DNA of 64,000 nt from Desulfosporosinus sp049943955 (GTDB taxonomy: Bacteria; Bacillota; Desulfitobacteriia; Desulfitobacteriales; Desulfitobacteriaceae), in the NCBI RefSeq assembly GCF_049943955.1, contig NZ_JBNFTW010000013.1, positions 62,001-126,000 of the forward strand. The letters run 5' to 3'. Position numbers and translations under genes: made by a program. The notes under the pieces were generated by a model. It was not told the DNA's origin, did no database searches, and saw nothing but the letters and a program-made list of their open reading frames with translations. Shown here piece by piece: positions 42,469-49,011 of the stretch (the stretch's first letter is position 1; each line of letters opens with the position of its first letter).

Positions 42469-42747
42469 GTGAAAGATGTGGACCAAACGGATACCAAAAA
42501 AATTATTACTCGACTTAAAACGGTGCGGGGTCATATTTCAGGGGTTGAACGGATGATTGAAGAAGATAAACCCTGTGAGGATATACTATTGCAGCTCGTT
42601 GCTATCCGTTCGGCTGTCCAGAAAGTATCAGTGATTGTTGCTCAGCATTATGCTAATTCCTGTCTGGTTGATGCCCTCGATAAAGGAGAAAATCGTCAAG
42701 AGGTTTTAAGTAAAGCCATTGAAACCCTAATGAAATTAAATCAGTAA
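42469..42747 (+). CDS. CsoR/CstR-family metal- or persulfide-sensing repressor
   Basis: 92 residues from GTG 42469, with ATGAGGAG ten bases upstream. Four-helix CsoR-family fold: TRLKTVRGHISGVERMIEEDK, then Cys in KPCEDI and Cys 29 residues later in YANSCLVDAL. In copper-sensing CsoR the ligands are Cys-His-Cys, with His four residues before the second Cys. Here that position is Tyr and a His sits one residue earlier. A Cys-x-Cys signature without the His is the pattern of CstR-type persulfide sensors. The function as a sulfur-responsive repressor is therefore plausible but inferred. Candidate operators occur at 46731 and 57026. Confidence 0.82.
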   Translation: MKDVDQTDTKKIITRLKTVRGHISGVERMIEEDKPCEDILLQLVAIRSAVQKVSVIVAQHYANSCLVDALDKGENRQEVLSKAIETLMKLNQ

Positions 42748-42766
42748 TTACACCAGAAAATCTTGC

Positions 42767-42805
42767 AGCCACCGGAAACTTGGGACTTCCGGCGGCTTAT
42801 TTTTT
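42767..42805 (+). terminator. Terminator after the CsoR-family gene
   Basis: AGCC(A)CCGGAA / TTCCGG(C)GGCT stem with one mismatch and nine-base loop, then TATTTTTT. Confidence 0.85.
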
Positions 42806-42823
42806 GGGGATAAACTCTAATAC

Positions 42824-42852
42824 TTGATTATTCCAACGATTGTGGCTATACT
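42824..42852 (+). promoter_or_regulatory. Sigma-A promoter before the DUF134 gene
   Basis: TTGATT, 17-base spacer, TATACT, 35 bases before the DUF134 start codon. Confidence 0.7.
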
Positions 42853-42886
42853 GTAATTGAGCATATGCCCAAAAGGAGCTGATACA

Positions 42887-43369
42887 ATGTCAAGACGGCG
42901 TTGTTGCGGCCGCATTGATGAGACAATAGCTTGCCAAACGTTTATTCCTCAGGGATATTCACGTTGGCCGGAAGTATCAATCCAGCTTGAAGAACTTGAA
43001 GCCGTTCGTCTCAAAGACAAATTAGGCCTGGATCAAATTGAATGTGCAGCATCTATGGGAGTTTCCAGAGCTACGTTTCAGCGAATCCTTGGAGCAGCTA
43101 GAGAGAAAATTGCCACTGCCTTGTTAGAAGGCAGACCCATCATTATTCAAGGGGGTAATTATACTGTAAAAAATAGGGTTTTCGAGTGTCTTCATTGTCA
43201 ACATATCTGGGAGGAAGAACCTTGTTCTGCGGGTGGTAAGCATGGCTATGAAATAGTCTGCCCAAAGTGTGGCAACCTGGAGAAAATGCGTTTAGACAAT
43301 GGGATCAAACGTCCTTGCGGAAGTCACTTAAGAAAGAAAAGCAGCAGTGATTGTTGTGAAGAAACTTAA
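42887..43369 (+). CDS. DUF134 protein (HTH plus zinc-ribbon)
   Basis: 160 residues from ATG 42887 (AAAAGGAG upstream). The N-terminal half is DUF134: MSRRRCCGRI, QLEELEAVRLKDKLGLDQIE and a sigma-region-4-like helix-turn-helix (AASMGVSRATFQRIL). The C-terminal half adds CLHCQ...CPKCG, a probable zinc ribbon, and a Cys-rich tail. DUF134 genes are regularly found beside NifX-like and Mrp/NBP35 genes, exactly as here, which suggests regulation or support of Fe-S or Fe-Mo-type cofactor proteins. Molecular function is unknown. Confidence 0.8.
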   Translation: MSRRRCCGRIDETIACQTFIPQGYSRWPEVSIQLEELEAVRLKDKLGLDQIECAASMGVSRATFQRILGAAREKIATALLEGRPIIIQGGNYTVKNRVFECLHCQHIWEEEPCSAGGKHGYEIVCPKCGNLEKMRLDNGIKRPCGSHLRKKSSSDCCEET

Positions 43370-43398
43370 AAAGGGAATAATTAAAGGAGGTTATTTTT

Positions 43399-43773
43399 AT
43401 GGCGAAAAAGATTGCGATTCCGACTGATGGTGAGGTTTTAGATCCCCATTTTGGACGGGCTGCAGGGTTTACAGTCTTTGAAATTGAGGGGCAAACCGCT
43501 CGCTTGGTTGAAGAACTCAGTGCAACAGGTCTTCAGCACCAGCATGAGGGACTTGCCAATATGTTTAAGAACAAAGGAGTAGAAGCTCTCGTTTGTGGCG
43601 GAATCGGCGGGGGAATGATCAACGGCCTTAATGCTGTAGGACTAGAAGTCGTCTCAGGAGCTTCAGGGAGAGTTGTTGATGTTGCCCAAGCCTATGCGGA
43701 GGGTAAAATTGTCAGCACCGGATCCGTATGCCAACATGACCACGGACATGAACACAATCATACCTGCCACTAA
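43399..43773 (+). CDS. NifX/NifB-like dinitrogenase iron-molybdenum cofactor family protein
   Basis: 124 residues, with MAKKIAIPTDGEVLDPHFGRA, the CGGIGGGMINGL segment near 72, and a His-rich tail (CQHDHGHEHNHTCH) likely to bind metal. Family members (NifX, NafY, VnfX relatives) carry iron-sulfur or Fe-Mo cofactor precursors. Stand-alone versions occur widely in anaerobes without nitrogenase. No nif genes are visible here. It sits between DUF134 and the Mrp ATPase. AAAGGAGG precedes the ATG. Confidence 0.88.
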   Translation: MAKKIAIPTDGEVLDPHFGRAAGFTVFEIEGQTARLVEELSATGLQHQHEGLANMFKNKGVEALVCGGIGGGMINGLNAVGLEVVSGASGRVVDVAQAYAEGKIVSTGSVCQHDHGHEHNHTCH

Positions 43774-43889
43774 GTTAAGGTTCTGCCATTATTGGACAAA
43801 CTTGACAAAGCAAGAATCAGGGTAGTAAGATGAACTCGGATTACCCATTTGGAGGGTAATTTATGATAGGAAAGGGAGGCTGTACCGTG

Positions 43890-44741
43890 AGTGAAGCATG
43901 TAATAGCTGTTCTGCAGCAGGAACTTGTACGGGAGATAGTTGTTCCAATGAACCAAAATTGACAGATGCTCAAAAAGCCAGCCATATTGACAAGATTATT
44001 GCTGTTATGAGCGGCAAAGGCGGCGTTGGTAAATCCTCTGTGACGAGCATGTTAGCTGTGAGCCTAATGCGTCAAGGCTACAAAGTCGGGATCTTAGATG
44101 CTGATATTACAGGACCAAGTGTCCCGAGAATTTTTGGGGTTACAGGAAGAGCAGGCGTAAGTAAGACAGGAATTCTTGCTCCTCAGAGCCGTGACGGGAT
44201 TAAACTCATGTCGCTGAATCTTATGATAGAAACAGAAGATGATCCTGTTATTTTAAGAGGACCACTGATCACACAAATTGTAAATCAGTTTTATACTGAA
44301 GTTGTTTGGGGCGACTTGGATTACCTCTTAATTGATTTGCCTCCGGGTACCGGAGATGTTCCTATCACAGTCTTCCAATCATTACCTGTCGATGGGGTTG
44401 TTATGGTAACAAGTCCTCAATCATTAGCAAATATGGTCGTTCGCAAAGCCATTAAAATGGTGCGAAACTATAAACCTCCCATTTACGGCTTGATCGAAAA
44501 TATGGCCTATGTACAATGTTCAGATTGTAATCATCGCATGGAGGTTTTTGGGAAGCCTCAAGGCAAGGATGAAGCTGAACGTACGAATATTCCATTTTTA
44601 GGTGAGCTTCCTCTGGATCCCGCTTTAGCGCAATTATCGGATGCCGGTAAGGTTGAAGATTATCAATCACCTGTGTTTGACCAAATAGCAAAACGCTTAG
44701 CTGAAGAAATCAAAAACCATAGTGGTGAAAAGTTAGCCTAA
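43890..44741 (+). CDS. Mrp/NBP35-type P-loop ATPase
   Basis: 283 residues from GTG 43890 (AGGGAGG seven bases upstream, N-terminus MSEACNSCSAAGTC typical of this group); ATG 43863 with its own GGAGGG is an alternative adding nine residues. Deviant Walker A GKGGVGKSS lies near 42, with LDADITGPSVPRIFG and the Cys pair in YVQCSDCNHRME. These ATPases load 4Fe-4S clusters onto apoproteins. The gene closes the DUF134-NifX-Mrp group and has a strong terminator. Confidence 0.9.
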   Translation, partial: SEACNSCSAAGTCTGDSCSNEPKLTDAQKASHIDKIIAVMSGKGGVGKSSVTSMLAVSLMRQGYKVGILDADITGPSVPRIFGVTGRAGVSKTGILAPQSRDGIKLMSLNLMIETEDDPVILRGPLITQIVNQFYTEVVWGDLDYLLIDLPPGTGDVPITVFQSLPVDGVVMVTSPQSLANMVVRKAIKMVRNYKPPIYGLIENMAYVQCSDCNHRMEVFGKPQGKDEAERTNIPFLGELPLDPALAQLSDAGKVEDYQSPVFDQIAKRLAEEIKNHSGEKLA

Positions 44742-44745
44742 TATG

Positions 44746-44798
44746 AAAACAAAGGCCAAGATTGCCCTCTAGGGACAAGCCTTGGCCTTTGTTTTATT
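44746..44798 (+). terminator. Terminator after the Mrp ATPase gene
   Basis: Perfect 15-bp stem AAAACAAAGGCCAAG / CTTGGCCTTTGTTTT with a 20-base loop and TTATTT tail. Symmetry allows use from both strands. Confidence 0.92.
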
Positions 44799-44871
44799 TC
44801 ACTAGAGGTCAATATGTGAGAAGACTGTCTCTTCGTGCGTTAGCTAAGTGTTCTTTATAAGCTGGAAAAAA

Positions 44872-45351
44872 TTATTGTCTGAGAGTAGCTTTCAGGCGTT
44901 GAGGTTTTAAGAGCAACCCAAAGGCGTCTTCAATATCCTTGACAATAATGTCGGAGGCCAATAAAGCACATGTACAAGCCCCTTCAAAGCCAATTACGCC
45001 AATCCCCAAATGAGCTCTTTCAAGCATTAACTGATCATTTGCACCGTTTCCGACGGCAACAACATGATCTGGATTGAAATTCAATAAGTAGTCTGCCTTT
45101 TCTCTGGTATGGTTCGAGCTTGTTAAGACGTTTACTTGGACGGGTAAGTCTTGGCACTGACGTTCCACGGTTCCAAAGGTATCTGACGTTAGAATATGAA
45201 TGTCCATTAAGTGAGCTAGATGCCGCAGATGTTCTCTGGCCGATTCTAACATGTTGCCATCTAAGGCCAAAGTACCGTTATAATCCAAGACCAATACTTC
45301 CAAGACGACGATCCCTTTGCCAGGGATTATTAATTCAATCATTTGTTTCAC
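44872..45351 (-). CDS. HAD-superfamily hydrolase, soluble P-type ATPase-like
   Basis: 159 residues from GTG (156 from the ATG at 45342, about equally likely; neither has a strong ribosome site). HAD motif I is VLDYNGTLA, that is DxN instead of DxD, the form seen in the COG4087 soluble P-type ATPase-like group. Motif II is ILTSDTF and the GNGANDQLML segment near 115 is motif IV. It lacks a cap or membrane domain. Substrate unknown. It is convergent with mrp and divergent from the NifU-like gene. Confidence 0.75.
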   Translation of the reverse strand: MKQMIELIIPGKGIVVLEVLVLDYNGTLALDGNMLESAREHLRHLAHLMDIHILTSDTFGTVERQCQDLPVQVNVLTSSNHTREKADYLLNFNPDHVVAVGNGANDQLMLERAHLGIGVIGFEGACTCALLASDIIVKDIEDAFGLLLKPQRLKATLRQ

Positions 45352-45487
45352 ACTCTTTTACTAAGTTTTCTGTAAAGTATCTTTGAGGAATATAATATAT
45401 AAACATATATTAAATTTCAATAAAATTATTGAAAAGAACTCAATAATACCATATAATGTGATCATATTCATAAATGGTGGTGAGACG

Positions 45488-45889
45488 ATGTATTCACAGA
45501 AGGTTACCGAACTAATAAGGAATCCTATTAATCAAGGAAAAATGCCGAATTCGGATGGTGAAGGAACATTAAAAGATCCACAAAGCGGGGATGTATGTAC
45601 AATTTATATTAAGGTTGAATTTGGTATTATAAAAAGTATCAGTTTTTGGGTCGAGGGAGATGAAGAGACTTTAGCCAGTTGTAGTATGACCACCATTTTG
45701 GCTAAAGAAAAACATTTGGCGGAGGCGTTAAGGTTAAGTAAACAAGATTTGATGGATGCCTTAGAATGGTCCGATGAGGTGAAACATTCTTGTTTGGACC
45801 TTGTCATAAATACTCTGGGAAAAACGATTCAAGACTATCTTCTTAAACGAGGAATTTACTATATTCAATATGAAAAACTGGATACCTAA
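45488..45889 (+). CDS. NifU/IscU-like scaffold variant
   Basis: 133 residues from ATG 45488 (GGTGGTGAG upstream; 35 upstream codons are AT-rich and rejected). Recognised from the N-terminus (LIRNPINQGKM), SGDVCTIYIKVE and SCSMTTILA. NifU-like scaffolds use three Cys plus Asp. Here the first (DVCT) and a later one (KHSCLDL) are kept, the usual GCG Cys is replaced within EGDEETLASCS, and a Cys appears four residues later. It may bind a cluster in a shifted way or have another role. A MerR gene follows after 56 bases. Confidence 0.7.
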   Translation: MYSQKVTELIRNPINQGKMPNSDGEGTLKDPQSGDVCTIYIKVEFGIIKSISFWVEGDEETLASCSMTTILAKEKHLAEALRLSKQDLMDALEWSDEVKHSCLDLVINTLGKTIQDYLLKRGIYYIQYEKLDT

Positions 45890-45945
45890 GATCTGGATAC
45901 TAAGAGTACATAGCGAAGTTTTTATGCAATTTGGAAGTGACAAAA

Positions 45946-46374
45946 ATGCTTGATGAGGATCAAGGATTGTATACGATTGGCACGGTTGCGGAGTTAATTG
46001 AAGAACATCCGGAGACTCTAAGAGTTTGGGAACGAAATAACCTTATCCATCCGGAAAGAAAAGGAAGACAACGAAGATATTCAAACAATGACATTAAGAG
46101 ACTGCAATTTATTAAATATTTAACAGATCAAAAAGGACTGAACATCGCTGGCGTCAGACACATAATTTCAATGTATTCATGCTGGTATAATCGCAATTGT
46201 AAAGGGGGCGCTTATCAGAACAGTCCTGTTCCGGTCAATGAAGCAAAAGCTTGTTGGAAAATAAAAAACACCTATTGCCTTGTTGCAAGTGACAAAGCCG
46301 AAATGTGTAATTCTTGTGCTCTTCTGAAGAGTTGCCGAGTTGGTGAGGAGTGTAATATAAAGGATAATGGTTAA
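45946..46374 (+). CDS. MerR-family regulator with cysteine-rich C-terminus
   Basis: 142 residues from ATG 45946 (GGAAGTG upstream; TTG 45931 is an alternative). The N-terminal winged HTH is MerR type (YTIGTVAELIEEHPETLRVWE, RKGRQRRYSNNDIKRL), with LNIAGVRHIISM leading to a C-terminal region of nine cysteines (CWYNRNC, ACW, YCL, MCNSC, SCR, ECN). This is more than the three or four of MerR or SoxR, so an Fe-S cluster or multi-metal sensor is likely. The NifU-like gene upstream supports an Fe-S theme. A terminator overlaps its stop. Confidence 0.75.
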   Translation: MLDEDQGLYTIGTVAELIEEHPETLRVWERNNLIHPERKGRQRRYSNNDIKRLQFIKYLTDQKGLNIAGVRHIISMYSCWYNRNCKGGAYQNSPVPVNEAKACWKIKNTYCLVASDKAEMCNSCALLKSCRVGEECNIKDNG

Positions 46375-46398
46375 AAAACGACTTAATGTCGTTTTTTT
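46373..46398 (+). terminator. Terminator of the MerR gene
   Basis: AAAAACGAC / GTCGTTTTT stem with a five-base loop and T tract, overlapping the stop codon. Confidence 0.85.
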
Positions 46399-46416
46399 AC
46401 TTTATAACAGCATGAC

Positions 46417-46600
46417 AGTGAACTCGCTCAGCTAAAGTTGAACATCGGGGTTTCGGTGACGAAAGTGTCCAGTGGACACTTTCGTGGAAAGCGTCTAGCC
46501 CATGACAAATTTTATCGCGCTAAAGGATGGACTCTACCCCACCGAAGCAAGGTATGGGAATCACTCCCGATTGTAGAAGTGGAAGTCCGAGCTATTTTGA
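46417..46600 (+). repeat. Dispersed structured repeat, copy 2, with insertion
   Basis: Shares AGTGAACTCG..CAGCTAAAG, the CTTCGG/CCGAAG-type hairpin halves and GCAAGGTATGGGAA..CTCCC with copies 1 and 3. An extra segment of about 60 bases splits the first hairpin and starts with a perfect inverted repeat (46460-46484, arms CGAAAGTGTCCA / TGGACACTTTCG around one G). A 101-codon open frame across it is not a real gene. The rest of the 46375-46958 gap holds the promoter, a putative operator and a long leader. Confidence 0.6.
46460..46484. repeat. Perfect 12-bp inverted repeat inside repeat copy 2
   Basis: CGAAAGTGTCCA and TGGACACTTTCG flank a single G. Copies 1 and 3 lack it, so it was inserted or is part of a different element. 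Confidence 0.75.
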
Positions 46601-46687
46601 TTCGCGTCTTGTTAATTCCTCCATGGTTACCTCTCCTTTTTAGGCAGAATATTACAGTAAACGACATAGGGGTATTGTTTTTCTATA

Positions 46688-46716
46688 TTGACCCTGCGAG
46701 ATTTTCATTGTATGCT
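46688..46716 (+). promoter_or_regulatory. Sigma-A promoter of the sulfur-oxidoreductase operon
   Basis: TTGACC, 17-base spacer, TATGCT. It is followed about 15 bases later by the C-run/G-run palindrome. The leader to the first gene is about 235 bases. Confidence 0.7.
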
Positions 46717-46730
46717 ATAAGTAATCACCC

Positions 46731-46748
46731 ACCCCCTCCCTAGGGGGT
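46731..46748. promoter_or_regulatory. Putative CsoR/CstR-type operator
   Basis: ACCCCCT-CCCT-AGGGGGT, two 7-base arms around four bases, placed just downstream of the -10. C-run/G-run palindromes of this form bind CsoR-family repressors. A related site is at 57026-57042. Confidence 0.55.
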
Positions 46749-46958
46749 AGGACGAAGTGAGCATGTGATTATATTACCATAGCCAGCAATTAATCGCTAG
46801 ACAATTTATCTAAAATAGTATTACATAGTTCAATTCGATGATCAAAAGAGTTAATTGTGTTGGCAAACTAAAATGAATCTGTAACCTTGGAGGTGATCAA
46901 AAAGAGGATATGCGGATAGTAAACTATTTGATAATTTGAAATGAGGTGAGGAGTAAAC

Positions 46959-47867
46959 GTGAAGCGGTTAAAAATGTCTATTATTGCCTTAATCTTCGGG
47001 ATTGTTGGAATAGTTTTCGTTGGCTATTCCGGACTGTCAACTCCCAAAGACGCTCAAGCAGCCTGCGGGGCATCAACGTCTTCCTGTAAAACGTGTCACG
47101 AGGTTCAAGGAGCCGATCCTGTTTCCAAAAAGGGAGATTGGCATACACAGCACTCCTTTGGAGATTTCTGTCAGGCTTGTCACTTAGGTGTGGCAACGGA
47201 AACAGATAAGACAAAAGCTCATACAGGGATCATTGCTAAACCTCTAGCTCAGCCGGACCAAACTTGTGTCTCGTGTCATCCAACGGATACTGCGGCACGA
47301 GTTGCTAAATACGGAGGATCAGCAACAACGTCCAATGTTTCAGGTAATAACTCAAAAGGAAGCCCCTCTGCTGCAGGGACAGCTCCTTCTGCAGAGACGG
47401 GATCAGTCGCTCCTTCGCCGGCAGCAACTCAAGTTCCGCCGACTTCTAACCCGAACTATGATGTTCTTGACTTTAGTAATAATGGCAAACTATCCTGGCT
47501 TACTTGGTCTATCATCGCTGCCGATATTTTGATTCTTTTAGTTTTGGCGATTTTGCTTTGGAAATGGAAAAAAGGTCTCTGGCCTTGGGCCTACCTTAAA
47601 GGAAGGCAGAGATATGTTCCCTTTAATACCCTGCCGTCGGAAGTTCAAGACGTATTTAGACAATTGCTTGCCGGGGATATGGAGACAGTTTTGCTGCTAA
47701 AAACCATTTTAGAACGTCCCAATGGGCGGCAAACCTTGCAATTCTTATCTCAAGTGCCGGAGAATATCCTGGCTCAGCTGCAAAGGATGGATGAAAAAGA
47801 TCTGAAACAATTGATTTCCTTAGTTGAGGCTGAGAAAGAGAAGGATAGGGGAAAGGGGGAAGTATAA
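46959..47867 (+). CDS. Membrane-bound triheme cytochrome c-like protein
   Basis: 302 residues from GTG 46959 (GAGGTGAGGAG upstream). An N-terminal signal/anchor (about 5-28) is followed by three CxxCH heme sites (CKTCH, CQACH, CVSCH at about 43-105), a Ser/Pro/Ala-rich linker, a transmembrane segment (about 180-200) and a cytoplasmic domain of some 95 residues with no known motif. It is the first gene of the operon and could accept or donate electrons outside the membrane. Its C-terminal part may be a docking element. One base separates it from the next start. Confidence 0.8.
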   Translation: MKRLKMSIIALIFGIVGIVFVGYSGLSTPKDAQAACGASTSSCKTCHEVQGADPVSKKGDWHTQHSFGDFCQACHLGVATETDKTKAHTGIIAKPLAQPDQTCVSCHPTDTAARVAKYGGSATTSNVSGNNSKGSPSAAGTAPSAETGSVAPSPAATQVPPTSNPNYDVLDFSNNGKLSWLTWSIIAADILILLVLAILLWKWKKGLWPWAYLKGRQRYVPFNTLPSEVQDVFRQLLAGDMETVLLLKTILERPNGRQTLQFLSQVPENILAQLQRMDEKDLKQLISLVEAEKEKDRGKGEV

Positions 47868-48398
47868 ATGTCTTTTACCGAAACAATGAAAGAAAAAACA
47901 TGGTCTCCATGGGCCGCGGGCTTTCTTTTGGGAGTAACTGCCATAGCCTCCTATGTTCTGGTTGACAAGACGATCGGATCTTCGGGAGGCCTCGAAAGCA
48001 TCGACAGCATGCTTTTAAAGACGTTTCATTCTAACTTAGCAAACTCGATGTATTTTAAATTTCAGATGCCTCCTGTACTAAGCTTTCAAATTATCCTGTT
48101 TATTGGCATGCTGCTTGGCGCGCTTGTCTCGAGTTTATGGTCTCATGATTTTAAAGTACGCTTGATGCCTGATCAGTTGTGGACCCAAAATTACGGGCCC
48201 AGCAAGTTGAAACGGTGGGCATTGATTTTTATCGGCGGCATGATTATTGAATATGCTGCCGGGATTGCCGGCGGATGTACGAGTGGCTTGGCCATATCTG
48301 GTACAATGCAGCTTTCACCGGCAGGCTTATTATTTATAGTTGGCTTGTTCGTGTCCGGGATTATCACTACCAAACTTTTGTATGGGAGGGATTATTAA
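47868..48398 (+). CDS. YeeE/YedE-family protein, first half-transporter
   Basis: 176 residues with four to five membrane segments. The family signature is AAGIAGGCTSGLAISGT near 130, with the conserved Cys in GGCTSG. YeeE/YedE (TsuA in characterised cases) imports thiosulfate, and full-length members have two such halves; here the halves are two genes. It directly follows the triheme gene and precedes the selenocysteine-containing second half by one base, so the two probably form one heteromeric pore. Confidence 0.85.
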   Translation: MSFTETMKEKTWSPWAAGFLLGVTAIASYVLVDKTIGSSGGLESIDSMLLKTFHSNLANSMYFKFQMPPVLSFQIILFIGMLLGALVSSLWSHDFKVRLMPDQLWTQNYGPSKLKRWALIFIGGMIIEYAAGIAGGCTSGLAISGTMQLSPAGLLFIVGLFVSGIITTKLLYGRDY

Positions 48399-48399
48399 C

Positions 48400-48978
48400 A
48401 TGACCACCTATGTTATCCCGTTAATTATTGGTTTTTTCTTCGCCTTTGCGCTGCAAAAAGCCGGCTTAGGTCATTATCATCGGATTGTCAACCAATTTCG
48501 TTTTAAGGATAACACCATTATGAAATTTATGATGACAGGGATTTCAGTGGGGCTTGTTGGCCTTTATGCTTTGAAAGATCTGGGCTTTATTCAATTGGAT
48601 CAAATGTCCTCGACATATATTATCGGCAATCTCCTGGGCGGACTTCTGTTCGGAGTTGGTATGGCGTTAGCCGGGACATGACCGGGTACTTTGATCACAG
48701 GTTGTGGTCAGGGAAATTTGGACTATTTAATTCCCGGCGTTTTAGGTTTTCTTGCCGGCGGCGTTCTCTTTGGGGCTACCTACCAGTCAATCTTCTTAAA
48801 AATATCGACCATTGGCGTTTATGGGCAGCAATCCCTTGAGGAATTGCTCCATGTAAACCATTGGCTGTTTATCTCTCTCTTTGTTCTCTGTACTCTCGTG
48901 TTCTATGTGGGGTCAAAAATTGCCGAGAAAGCAAAAGATGTCTCCGAAAAACAAGCCAAAGACTTGAGGATGAACTAA
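48400..48978 (+). CDS. YeeE/YedE-family selenoprotein, second half-transporter (UGA = Sec at residue 94)
   Basis: Read from ATG 48400 (GGGAGGG upstream) through the in-frame TGA at 48679-48681 to the TAA at 48978, giving 192 residues. The peptide around the UGA is MALAGT-U-PGTLITGCGQG. Homologues have AG-x-C-PGT, so Sec replaces the conserved Cys thought to contact thiosulfate in this family. The frame stays open after the UGA for 98 more codons of family-like sequence (GFLAGGVLFGATY, further helices), with no other defect. A stem-loop immediately downstream (48692-48710) has bacterial SECIS geometry. A nonsense mutation or sequencing error is the alternative, but would not explain these features. 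Confidence 0.85.
48692..48710 (+). promoter_or_regulatory. Putative bacterial SECIS stem-loop
   Basis: TGATCAC pairs with GTGGTCA (one G-U) around loop AGGTT. The loop bases GGU are 19-21 bases after the UGA, the same distance as the GGU of the E. coli fdhF SECIS. It lies within the coding frame, as bacterial SECIS elements do. Confidence 0.75.
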
Positions 48979-49011
48979 ATCTTCTCGGTAATTAAGAAAG
49001 GAGGTCTGAAT

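Noticed and set aside
43770..43985. 71-codon minus-strand open frame between the NifX-like and Mrp genes
   Set aside because: No ribosome site and no family resemblance; it mostly mirrors the Mrp coding start.
46438..46743. 101-codon plus-strand open frame
   Set aside because: It lies over the structured repeat and the promoter/operator, has no ribosome site and no protein-like sequence.
48679..48681. TGA as a nonsense mutation splitting the YeeE/YedE gene
   Set aside because: The stop replaces the conserved Cys exactly, the frame stays open and family-like afterwards, and a SECIS-like hairpin is correctly spaced.
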